DNA from: UBA9676 sp036522155
Lineage (GTDB): Bacteria > Actinomycetota > Actinomycetes > Streptosporangiales > Streptosporangiaceae
Direction of reading: 5' to 3'
NCBI GenBank assembly: GCA_036522155.1
Contig: DATDGI010000456.1
Coordinates: 1 to 14,117, forward strand
Length of the DNA: 14,117 bases
Part shown: positions 1 to 6,633 of the stretch, piece after piece
Position numbering within the stretch: position 1 is the first letter of the stretch
Layout of the letters: the number at the start of each line of letters is the position of its first letter
Notes under the pieces: model-generated
What the model was told of the DNA's origin: nothing
Database searches by the model: none
Seen by the model: only the letters and a program-made list of their open reading frames with translations
Made by a program: the position numbers and the translations under genes

Positions 1-1
1 G

Positions 2-718
2 GTGATCCGGGTCGCGGCCATCGGGCTGGCCGCGCACGCCGCCCGGGTGGCCCGGGCCCGGGCCACGGGCGACGAGCAGGCGGTCAGGGCCGAGGTGAAG
101 GCGGCGAAGACGCTGATCGCGGCGGCCAGGGAAGGTGCCGCGTACCCACGGCAGCCCAAGTTCGTGCTCGGCATCGACGGCCGCGGCTGGCTGGCTCGGG
201 CCGAGGCCGAATGGGGCCGGGTCCGGGGCCGGAACGACCCGGTGGCCTGGCAGGCGGTGGTGGATGAGTTCGGCCCGCGTTTCGTGTACGAGAGCGCCCG
301 CGCGCGCTGGCGGCTGGCCGAGGCGCTGGCCGAGAAGGGGCAGCGGGAGCGGGCCGAGCACGAATGGAAGCTGGCCATGGACACCGCGGAGCGGCTCGGC
401 GCGGTGCCGCTGCTGACCGCGCTGGCCGATGTGGCCCGGCGGGCCCGGCTGGGGCCGCGCCCGGCCAGCTACCCGCCCGGCGTGCTGGCCGGGCTGACCC
501 CGCGCGAGCGGGACGTGCTGGAACTGCTCAGCGAGGGGATGAGCAACCGGGAGATCGCCGGCAAGCTGTTCATCGCGCCGAAGACGGCCAGCGTGCACGT
601 GTCGAACATCCTGGCCAAGCTCGGCGCGTCCAGCCGGACCGAGGCCGCGGCCATCGCCCACCGGCAGGCACCGGCGGAGGCTCCGGCCCCGGCCCCGCCA
701 CCGCCGCTGCGCGGCTGA
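2..718 (+). CDS. LuxR-type transcriptional regulator, C-terminal part (5' end outside window)
   Basis: The frame is open from the left edge, so this is probably the C-terminal 238 residues of a larger protein; the GTG at position 2 need not be the start. Residues 162-222 form a LuxR/NarL-type DNA-binding helix-turn-helix: LTPRERDVLELLSEG, then SNREIAGKLFIAPKTASVHV with the recognition helix, then SNILAKLGASSRTEA. The preceding 160 residues are alanine/arginine-rich helices resembling the helical-repeat region that precedes the HTH in large LAL/MalT-like ATP-binding regulators; this part is inferred from composition. The tail is proline/alanine-rich (PAEAPAPAPPPP). It converges on the luciferase-like oxidoreductase gene with only 9 bases between stop codons. 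No promoter is visible. It may or may not regulate the aromatic cluster. Confidence 0.85.
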   Translation: MIRVAAIGLAAHAARVARARATGDEQAVRAEVKAAKTLIAAAREGAAYPRQPKFVLGIDGRGWLARAEAEWGRVRGRNDPVAWQAVVDEFGPRFVYESARARWRLAEALAEKGQRERAEHEWKLAMDTAERLGAVPLLTALADVARRARLGPRPASYPPGVLAGLTPRERDVLELLSEGMSNREIAGKLFIAPKTASVHVSNILAKLGASSRTEAAAIAHRQAPAEAPAPAPPPPLRG

Positions 719-731
719 CCGCGCCGGTCAG
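715..731. terminator. Perfect 17-base hairpin spanning two convergent stop codons
   Basis: The arms CTGACCG and CGGTCAG are perfectly complementary around a CGC loop. The left arm contains the TGA of the LuxR-type gene (716-718) and the right arm contains the complement of the stop codon of the oppositely oriented oxidoreductase gene (728-730). There is no T-run on either strand, so this would be a U-tract-less bidirectional terminator. The function is inferred from position and symmetry. Confidence 0.5.
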
Positions 732-1651
732 GACCGGGGGGCCAGGCCGTCCAGGATCTCGGCGGCCCGCGCGGTGGCGCCCAGGGGGTCGGCGTCCGGC
801 GCGCCCACCAGCGGATCCCAGTTGAGGTCGTAGAAGATCTCGGTGACCCCCTGCCCGGCCAGCCAGGCGGTGTCGGCGCGGATGTCGTCGAAGCTGCCCG
901 ACAGCGGCATCCGCCCACCGCCTTCCGGCACGGTCACCGGCGCGCCCCAGCGCACCACCCCGCGGCAGACGACCCGGATCGCGGCCGGGTCGCGGCCGGC
1001 CTGGCTGGCGGCCCCGCGGACGATGGCGATGCCCTCGGCGATCCGGGACAGGTCGGTCCGGCTGGAGGTCACCCAGCCGTCGGCCAGCCGCCCGACGCGT
1101 TCCAGCGCGCGGGGGACCGTCCCGCCGAGCAGGATCGGCGGTCCCGGCCGCTGCACCGGCGGCGGTGCCATCCGGCCGGCCGGGACGCTGTAGTACCGGC
1201 CCTCGAACCCGTCCGGCCCGCCCGCCCACAGGTGGCGCATCACCTCGATGTACTCGGCGGCGCGGGCGCCGCGCCCGGCCATGGTGGCGCCCGCCGCGGC
1301 GAACTCGCCCGGCATCCAGCCCAGGCCGAGGCCAAGCTCCAGCCGCCCGGACGACAGCACGTCCACCGACGCGGCCTGCTTGGCCAGGTAGGCGGGAGCG
1401 AGGTAGGGCATGTTCACCACGGCGATGCCGAGCCGGATCCGGGAGGTGGCCGCGGCCGCGTAGGTGGCCGCCACCACCGGGTCGAGCACGCTGTGGTACA
1501 CCGGCTCCATCGCGACGCCTTCCGGCACGATCAGCCGCTGGAACGTCCACAGCGACGCGTAGCCGGCGGCTTCGGCGCTGGCGGCGAAACGGGCGAGATT
1601 GCCGGGGGTGGCCCACGCGCCCGAGACGGGGGCGCCGAAACCGATCCGCAT
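728..1651 (-). CDS. Luciferase-like (LLM class) flavin/F420-dependent oxidoreductase
   Basis: A 307-residue protein of the bacterial luciferase-like monooxygenase superfamily, a TIM-barrel fold in which actinobacterial members commonly use coenzyme F420. Visible family features are the N-terminal strand RIGFGAPVSG, the AEAAGYASLW segment, TSRIRLGIAVVNMPYLAPAY near the middle, the SGRLELGLGLGWMPGEF motif, and PPILLGGTVPRALERVGRLADGW in the C-terminal half. I chose the ATG at 1651 (MRIGFG) because family members usually begin there and an AGGGTGG stretch lies upstream; a GTG at 1660 would add three residues but has almost no room for a ribosome site. It starts 23 bases after the oxidase stop codon and is the last gene of the benzoate-CoA ligase operon. 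Its substrate cannot be read from sequence, and FMN instead of F420 remains possible. Confidence 0.88.
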   Translation of the reverse strand: MRIGFGAPVSGAWATPGNLARFAASAEAAGYASLWTFQRLIVPEGVAMEPVYHSVLDPVVAATYAAAATSRIRLGIAVVNMPYLAPAYLAKQAASVDVLSSGRLELGLGLGWMPGEFAAAGATMAGRGARAAEYIEVMRHLWAGGPDGFEGRYYSVPAGRMAPPPVQRPGPPILLGGTVPRALERVGRLADGWVTSSRTDLSRIAEGIAIVRGAASQAGRDPAAIRVVCRGVVRWGAPVTVPEGGGRMPLSGSFDDIRADTAWLAGQGVTEIFYDLNWDPLVGAPDADPLGATARAAEILDGLAPRS

Positions 1652-1674
1652 GCGGCCCACCCTACTGGCGGGGC

Positions 1675-2655
1675 TCAGCCGGTAACCAGCGCGGCGGCGG
1701 CCCGGGCACAGCCCCAGGACAGCGTCACCCCGGCGCCGCCATGACCGTAGTTGTGCACGATCAGCGGCCCGCCGGCGCCGTCCCGCTCCGCCTCCAGCCG
1801 GACCGCCGGCCGGACCGGGCGCAGCCCCACCCGGTGGCCGAGCACGACCGGATCGCGCAGCCGGGGCTCCACCAGCGCGCAGTCGCGCAGGATCCGGCCG
1901 GCCAGGGCCGGGACCGGCTCGGTGTTCCAGTCCCCGGCCTCCTGGGTGCCGCCGAGGACGACGGTGTCACCGTGCGGGAACAGGTAGACCAGCTCGTGTG
2001 AGCTGTCGGGCAGCCCGATGAAGAAGCTGGCCAGGCCGGGGTTGGCGGCGATGACGGTCTGGCCGCGCCACGGAGTGAGGTCGCCGTCGCCCGCCAGGTC
2101 GCGGGCGTGCACGCCGGTGCAGTTCACGACCACGCCGGTGGCGGCCCCGGCGGCGGCGCCCGGCAGCGAGGTGACCATGCCGGTTTCCAGCGTGCCGCCC
2201 GCCCGTTCCAGCCGGGCCCGCAGGTACCCCAGGTAGGTCGGCATGTGGGTGAGCGGCGCGCGGTAGTGCCAGCCGCTGCTGAAGCCGGGCGGCAGGGCGC
2301 CCGGCCCGCACCGCTCCGCGCCGCCGAGCTCGGCCAGCCAGTCCTCCGGACCCTCGGGTTCCGGCTCGGGGCCGCGGGTGGCTTCGATGCCGCTGGCGAT
2401 CCGCACCCCCGTGGCCGGGTCGGTGGCCAGCTCGCGGAGCACGGCCAGGGTGTCCCGCCGCCAGCTGGCCGTGCGCTCGCTGTCTTCCACCAGGTGCGGG
2501 CCCCAGACCGCGCCCGCCACCGCTGAGGTGGTGTCCGCGGGCCGCCGGTCGGTGCGGACGCGCACGTGCAGCCCGCTCTCGGCCAGGCAGATAGCGGTGG
2601 TCAGGCCGGCCACCCCGGCCCCCACCACCAGCACGTCCGGGGCGGGCTGGCTCAT
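1675..2655 (-). CDS. D-amino-acid oxidase family FAD enzyme
   Basis: A 326-residue protein with the complete D-amino-acid oxidase layout. Residues 10-21 (VVGAGVAGLTTA) are the FAD dinucleotide-binding loop. ELVYLFPHGDTVVLGG (221-236) carries the tyrosine expected over the substrate. GLRPVRPAVRLE (277-288) carries the carboxylate-binding arginine. HNYGHGGAGVTLSWG (301-315) is the C-terminal DAAO signature. The family oxidises neutral D-amino acids to 2-oxo acids with release of ammonia and H2O2. Length fits (bacterial DAAOs are about 310-350 residues) and there is no signal peptide. Its ATG overlaps the ligase stop codon by four bases (ATGA), so the two are translationally coupled. Why such an oxidase is coupled to benzoate activation is unclear; one guess is that an aromatic D-amino acid such as D-phenylglycine feeds benzoate formation. 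Confidence 0.88.
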   Translation of the reverse strand: MSQPAPDVLVVGAGVAGLTTAICLAESGLHVRVRTDRRPADTTSAVAGAVWGPHLVEDSERTASWRRDTLAVLRELATDPATGVRIASGIEATRGPEPEPEGPEDWLAELGGAERCGPGALPPGFSSGWHYRAPLTHMPTYLGYLRARLERAGGTLETGMVTSLPGAAAGAATGVVVNCTGVHARDLAGDGDLTPWRGQTVIAANPGLASFFIGLPDSSHELVYLFPHGDTVVLGGTQEAGDWNTEPVPALAGRILRDCALVEPRLRDPVVLGHRVGLRPVRPAVRLEAERDGAGGPLIVHNYGHGGAGVTLSWGCARAAAALVTG

Positions 2656-4229
2656 TTGCGCAGCATGTCAGCGGCGATCTCGCGGACGACCACCCGCTGG
2701 ATCTTGCCGGTCGCGGTCTTGGGCAGCCCGTCAAGCACCAGCACCTGGCGGGGCCGCTTGAACGCCGCCAGCCCGGCCCGGCAGAACGCGATCAGCTCGC
2801 CGGCGTCGATCGAGGTACCGGGCATGGGCACCACGCAGGCGACGACCTCCTCCAGGCCGTCCGCGTCCTTATGGCCGACCACCGCGCACTCGGCCACCGC
2901 CTCGTGCTGCACCAGCCGCGACTCGACCTCGGTGGGGGACACCCAGATACCGCCCGCCTTGATCAGGTCGCTGGTCCGGCCCAGGCAGGTGTAGACGCCG
3001 TCGGCCGACCGGATATAGGTGTCGCCGGTGCGCAGCCATTCGCCCACGAACACCTGCCGCGTGGTGGCGGTCCGGCACCAGTACCCGGTGGCGATGGAGT
3101 CGCCGCGGACCAGCAGCCGGCCGGGCTGGCCGTCCGGCACCGGTTCGTCCTGCTCGTCGGCGAGCCTGGCCTCGTAGCCCGGCACCAGCGTGCCGGACGT
3201 GCCCGGGTGGACAGCGCCCGGCCGGTTGGAGATGAAGATGTGCAGCGCCTCGGTGGAGCCCAGGCCGTCGATGATGTCCACCCCATACCGTCCGGTGAAC
3301 CGCCGGTAAATCTCGGCGGGCAGCGCCTCACCGGCCGAGGTGGCCAGCCGTACCGAGGTGAAGGCGCTGGCCGGCACGTCCGCCGCCAGCAGGGCGGCGA
3401 AGAACGCGGGCCCGGCGAAGAACAGCGTCGGCCGGTCGGCGGCCAGCCGTTCGGCCGCGCCCGCCGGGGTGGCCCGGGCCGGGTCGAGGACGGCGGTGGC
3501 GCCGACCGAGAACGGGAAGAACAGCGAGTTCCCGATCCCGTAGGCGAAGAACAGCTTGGCCACCGAGTAGCACCGGTCCCCGGCGGTGATGCCAAGCACC
3601 TGGTGGGCGTAGGTCTCGCAGACCCGGGCGATGCTGCCGTGCCGGTGCATGGCCCCCTTCGGGGTGCCGGTCGTGCCGGAGGTGTAGAGCCAGAAGCCGG
3701 GGGAGTCGAACCAGGTGCCGTAGGGGGCGGCCGGTCCCAGCCGCCGGCCTTCGGCCAGCACATCCGCCCAGGACACGACCTCGCCCACGGCCAGGCCGTC
3801 CCGGCCGCCGGGCCCGGGCTCGCCGATCAGGACCAGGGTCTGCGCCTCCGGCGCCACGCGCATGGCCTCCATGGCGGGCGCGGCGAAGCCCGCCGACGCG
3901 ACCACCACCCGGGCCCGCGTATCGCGGAGCAGTTCGCCCAGTTCGGTCCCGTTGTACATGGTGGACACCGGGACCGCGATGGCGCCGATCCGCAGCAGCG
4001 CCAGGAAGGTGACGACGTGTTCGGGGCCGTCGGCGGCGACGATCAGCACCCGCTCCTCGGGCCTGACCCCGAGCGAGGCCAGGCCGGCCGCGAACACGGC
4101 CACCTGTTCGGCCAGCTCAGCGTAGGTGGCCGAGCCGCCCGGCCCGGTGATGGCGGTGTGGTCGCCCCGGCCCGCCTCGACCTGCCGGTCAAGCAGATAG
4201 ACGCTGGCGTTGAATGACTCGACAGGCAT
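2652..4229 (-). CDS. bclA: Benzoate-CoA ligase
   Basis: An ANL-superfamily acyl-CoA ligase forming benzoyl-CoA from benzoate, ATP and CoA in the cytosol, the entry step to BoxB. Counting from the upstream ATG at 4241, the phosphate loop YTSGTTGTPKG is at 186-196, the benzoate-ligase segment AKLFFAYGIGNSLFFPFSVG at 228-247, GSTEALHIFISN at 328-339, the hinge GRTSDLIKAGG at 421-431, and the adenylation lysine is in PKTATGKIQR (K513). The AYG and LHIF segments line the aryl pocket in characterised benzoate-CoA ligases, so benzoate is much more likely than phenylacetate. I prefer the ATG at 4229 (MPVESFNASVYLLDRQ) because GGGA sits six bases upstream; the ATG at 4241 adds four residues. First gene of an operon with the DAAO-like and LLM genes, divergent from the PaaX-family gene and preceded by the shared operator/promoter. 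Confidence 0.94.
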   Translation of the reverse strand: MPVESFNASVYLLDRQVEAGRGDHTAITGPGGSATYAELAEQVAVFAAGLASLGVRPEERVLIVAADGPEHVVTFLALLRIGAIAVPVSTMYNGTELGELLRDTRARVVVASAGFAAPAMEAMRVAPEAQTLVLIGEPGPGGRDGLAVGEVVSWADVLAEGRRLGPAAPYGTWFDSPGFWLYTSGTTGTPKGAMHRHGSIARVCETYAHQVLGITAGDRCYSVAKLFFAYGIGNSLFFPFSVGATAVLDPARATPAGAAERLAADRPTLFFAGPAFFAALLAADVPASAFTSVRLATSAGEALPAEIYRRFTGRYGVDIIDGLGSTEALHIFISNRPGAVHPGTSGTLVPGYEARLADEQDEPVPDGQPGRLLVRGDSIATGYWCRTATTRQVFVGEWLRTGDTYIRSADGVYTCLGRTSDLIKAGGIWVSPTEVESRLVQHEAVAECAVVGHKDADGLEEVVACVVPMPGTSIDAGELIAFCRAGLAAFKRPRQVLVLDGLPKTATGKIQRVVVREIAADMLRK

Positions 4230-4266
4230 GGCTGATCCCATCTGCCCGCGGGGACGCGATGGACAT

Positions 4267-4296
4267 ATCCTCTACACACTCCTGGCGTGCCGTCAA
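4267..4296 (-). promoter_or_regulatory. Promoter of the benzoate-CoA ligase operon
   Basis: On the minus strand a -35 TTGACG (complement of 4291-4296) is followed after 18 bases by GAGGAT (complement of 4267-4272). A start around 4260 would give a leader of about 30 bases to the ATG at 4229. The alternative -10 TAGAGG with a 16-base spacer overlaps this. The support is that the boxC promoter has the same -35, the same 18-base spacer and the matching -10 GAGAAT. Confidence 0.6.
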
Positions 4297-4303
4297 TTAC
4301 TTG

Positions 4304-4309
4304 TAGAAT
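4304..4309 (+). promoter_or_regulatory. -10 box of a leaderless promoter for the PaaX-family gene
   Basis: TAGAAT fits the TANNNT -10 pattern and its last base lies six bases before the ATG at 4316, the spacing seen for actinobacterial leaderless transcripts. No Shine-Dalgarno-like sequence precedes the ATG. No good -35 is visible 17-18 bases upstream. Confidence 0.55.
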
Positions 4310-4315
4310 CCGGTC

Positions 4316-5173
4316 ATGCCCGCCGCGCCAGAAAGCCAGCCGGCCGGCCCGGCCCGGGCGGCCCGCCGCCCGGGTGGCGGGCCGGGCAGCGCGCGTTCGG
4401 TACTGCTGACCGTACTGGGGGAGTTCGTGCTGCCGTCCGCGGAACCGCCGTGGACCTCGACCCTGCTGCACGTGGCGGCCGGGCTCGGGCTGGCCGAGAA
4501 GTCGGCCCGGCAGGCGCTGGCCCGGCTGGCCGCCGACGGCTGGATCACGGCGGGCCGGACCGGCCGCCGGGTCCGGTGGGCCCTGACCCAGCCCGGCCAT
4601 GAGCTGCTGGCCGAGGGCGCGGCCCGGATCTACTCGTTCGGCCGCGAGATGCCGCCGTGGGACGGGCGCTGGCTGGTGCTGATGGTGAGCGTGCCGGAGA
4701 GCCGGCGGCAGCTTCGGCACCGGCTGCGGACCAGGCTGACCTGGGCTGGCTTCGGCAGCCCGCTGCCCGGCGTCTGGATCAGCCCGCACCCGGCCCGCGA
4801 GGCCGAGGCCAAGCAGGTCGTCGGGCAGCTCGGGCTGGCCGCCGAGACGTTCTCCTTCACCGGCCCGTTCGCCGGGATCGGCGGCCAGCGGTCCATGGTC
4901 GAGCAGGCCTGGCACCTGGGCGAGCTGGCCGACAGCTACACCGAGTTCCTGGCCCGTTTCGCCGGGCTGCGGCCCGCGCCGGGGGACGAGACCCTGTTCG
5001 CACAGATCCGGCTGGTCGACGCCTGGCGCCGGTTCCCGCTGGCCGACCCGGGCCTGCCGCCGGAACTGCTGCCGCCGGACTGGATCGGCACCCGCGCCGC
5101 CGCCGTCTTTGCCGAGCTCCACACGGCCTGGCAGCCCGCCGCCCGCGCCCGCTGGGCCGAGCTGGCGGGTTAA
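4316..5173 (+). CDS. PaaX-family transcriptional repressor, likely regulator of the box cluster
   Basis: A 285-residue protein with the PaaX layout. An N-terminal winged helix spans roughly residues 27-100 (ARSVLLTVLGEFVLP, then SARQALARLAADGWITAGRTGRRVRW with recognition helix and wing). The central and C-terminal PaaX domain follows, with WDGRWLVLMVSVPESRRQLR, GFGSPLPGVWISPHP and the FTGPFAGIG region. E. coli PaaX represses phenylacetate genes and is released by phenylacetyl-CoA. Here no phenylacetate genes are present; the gene is divergent from the benzoate-CoA ligase and convergent with boxB, so benzoyl-CoA is the likely effector (inference). The start at 4316 fits the leaderless TAGAAT promoter. 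The promoter lies inside the predicted operator, so autoregulation is expected. The first 25 residues are proline/alanine/arginine-rich and probably disordered. Confidence 0.9.
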   Translation: MPAAPESQPAGPARAARRPGGGPGSARSVLLTVLGEFVLPSAEPPWTSTLLHVAAGLGLAEKSARQALARLAADGWITAGRTGRRVRWALTQPGHELLAEGAARIYSFGREMPPWDGRWLVLMVSVPESRRQLRHRLRTRLTWAGFGSPLPGVWISPHPAREAEAKQVVGQLGLAAETFSFTGPFAGIGGQRSMVEQAWHLGELADSYTEFLARFAGLRPAPGDETLFAQIRLVDAWRRFPLADPGLPPELLPPDWIGTRAAAVFAELHTAWQPAARARWAELAG

Positions 5174-5215
5174 GCAGCGGCTGGGTCCAGGATTGCGACG
5201 TCGGCAGCTGCTGCT
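5173..5215. terminator. Hairpin between the convergent PaaX-family and boxB genes
   Basis: AGCAGCGGCTG (5173-5183) pairs with CAGCTGCTGCT (5205-5215) over 11 positions, with one G-U wobble in plus-strand RNA, around a 21-base loop. It begins at the last base of the regulator's stop codon and ends five bases before the boxB stop. No T-run follows. The terminator role is inferred from position. Confidence 0.4.
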
Positions 5216-5219
5216 GGTG

Positions 5220-6632
5220 TCAGAAGCGGACGTATTCGTAGTCGAAGGGCTGGCCGTTGATGCCGTTGCGGGGCGGGGCCAGCCAGGCGGCGATCTTGCC
5301 GGGATCGTAGACCGGCCGCATGAGCGACTCCACGTGCGCCTTGTCGGCCGGGGTGGGCAGCCAGCCCGGCCGGCCCCGTTCCCAGGTGGCGGCGTCCACG
5401 AGCCGGCCGTCCGGGGTGATGTGGTGGCCGGCGAACATGCCGACCTTGCGGTTGAACCCGACGTGCGGCAGCCGGAGCTTCGTCCCGGTCACCCCGTGGC
5501 TGGCCAGGATGCGGTTCCAGCGGGTGATGCCGGTCTCGCAGTCGGCGATGTACTGGTTGCGCAGGTCATGGTTGAGCGTGGTCAGCGCTGGCCGTTCCAC
5601 GGTCACGATCCGGCCGTCTGCCACCTGCTCGACCGCGCTCACCTCGCTGGCCAGCAGGTGGTCGTCGGCCCGGCGTTCCTCCTGCCAGCGCCCCTTGAGC
5701 CCGCTGGAGAAGTAGTTCGCCACGTTGCTTGAGGTCTCACCGCCGAACAGATCCAGGCTGACGCTGTAGTGGAAGTTCAGGTACTTCTGGATGACCGCGA
5801 GCGGGATCGCGCCGAGCGGGGCCACCTCGTCGGTGGCGTGCTCGGCCATCAGCATCGCGGTCCGTTCGACCACCCGGTCCACGCCGGTGGTGCCCACGAA
5901 CATGTGGTGCGCCTCTTCCTTGAGCATGAACTCGCAGGTGCGCGACAGCGGGTCGAACGCGCTCTCCTTGAGCGTGCCGAGCTGGTACTTCCCGTCCCGG
6001 TCGGTGAAGTAGGTGAACATGAAGAACGACAGCCAGTCGGGGGTCTCCTCGTTGAACGCGCCAAGGATGCGGGGGGAGTCGGCGCTGCCCGAGTTGCGCA
6101 GCAGCAGCGCCTCGGCCTCGTCCCGGCCGGCCCGGCCGAAGTAGGCGTGCAGCAGGTAGACCATCGCCCACAGGTGGCGGCCTTCCTCCACGTTGACCTG
6201 GAACAGGTTGCGCAGGTCGTACAGGCTCGGTGCGGTCAGGCCGAGCCGCCGCTGCTGCTCGACCGAGGCGGGCTCGGTGTCGCCCTGGACCACGATCAGC
6301 CGCTGCAGGCTGGCCCGGTGCTCGCCGGGCACCTGCTGCCAGGCGGGCTCGCCCTTGTGCTGGCCGAAGGCGATCCGCCGGTCCGGGTTGCGCTCGGCCA
6401 GGAAGATGCCCCACCGGTAGTCCGGCAGCGCGACCCGGCCGAAGTTGGCCCAGCCTTCCCGCCCGACCGCGACGGCGGTGCGCAGGTAGACATCCCGGTT
6501 CGGCAGCACCGGGCCCATCTCGCCCCACCAGTGCAGGAAAGCGGGCTGCCATGATTCCAGCGCCCGCTGCAGCCGGCGGTCGCCGGCCAGGTCCACATTG
6601 TTCGGGATCCGCTCGGAATAGTCGATCGACAT
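5220..6632 (-). CDS. boxB: Benzoyl-CoA 2,3-epoxidase, diiron oxygenase subunit BoxB
   Basis: A 470-residue cytosolic class I diiron oxygenase that converts benzoyl-CoA to 2,3-epoxybenzoyl-CoA using O2 and electrons from NADPH delivered by BoxA. The carboxylate/histidine ligands are at the numbering I recall for Azoarcus evansii BoxB: E120 (GDTE), E150 and H153 (NVEEGRH), D211 (YFTDRDG), E240 and H243 (MLKEEAHH). Full length matches the family (about 470 residues). The ATG at 6632 lies one base after the boxC stop codon (TGACATG), implying translational coupling and a boxC-boxB transcript. Only weak ribosome-site similarity (GAGCC) is present, consistent with coupling. The gene converges on the PaaX-family regulator. 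No boxA is seen in the window. Confidence 0.96.
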   Translation of the reverse strand: MSIDYSERIPNNVDLAGDRRLQRALESWQPAFLHWWGEMGPVLPNRDVYLRTAVAVGREGWANFGRVALPDYRWGIFLAERNPDRRIAFGQHKGEPAWQQVPGEHRASLQRLIVVQGDTEPASVEQQRRLGLTAPSLYDLRNLFQVNVEEGRHLWAMVYLLHAYFGRAGRDEAEALLLRNSGSADSPRILGAFNEETPDWLSFFMFTYFTDRDGKYQLGTLKESAFDPLSRTCEFMLKEEAHHMFVGTTGVDRVVERTAMLMAEHATDEVAPLGAIPLAVIQKYLNFHYSVSLDLFGGETSSNVANYFSSGLKGRWQEERRADDHLLASEVSAVEQVADGRIVTVERPALTTLNHDLRNQYIADCETGITRWNRILASHGVTGTKLRLPHVGFNRKVGMFAGHHITPDGRLVDAATWERGRPGWLPTPADKAHVESLMRPVYDPGKIAAWLAPPRNGINGQPFDYEYVRF

Positions 6633-6633
6633 G

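Larger units (their letters stand above)
4267..4309. promoter_or_regulatory. Predicted PaaX-family operator between the ligase and regulator genes
   Basis: A 43-base element matching 8347-8389 without gaps at 29 of 43 positions, including the blocks TGGCGT, CGTCAA and TGTAG. Its outer arms TCTACA (4271-4276) and TGTAGA (4302-4307) are a perfect inverted repeat separated by 25 bases, 31 bases centre to centre. This resembles the E. coli PaaX operator (TGATTC-N27-GAATCA) in architecture but not in sequence. The element covers the ligase -35 and -10 and the regulator's -10, so a bound repressor could shut both divergent promoters. Binding by the adjacent PaaX-family protein is inferred. Confidence 0.62.

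Noticed and set aside
570..1616. 348-codon minus-strand open frame overlapping the luciferase-like gene and the end of the LuxR-type gene
   Set aside because: Out of frame with a well-supported oxidoreductase and very arginine-rich; typical GC shadow.
2871..4217. 448-codon plus-strand open frame opposite the benzoate-CoA ligase
   Set aside because: Composition is Gly/Arg/Pro/Ala-rich with no recognisable fold; it is a mirror of the ligase coding frame.
4290..4309. Possibility that the two 43-bp elements are simply similar housekeeping promoters
   Set aside because: Similarity extends beyond the -35/-10 hexamers to TGGCGT within the spacer and TGTAG upstream of the -35, so shared promoter hexamers alone do not explain it; still needs binding data.
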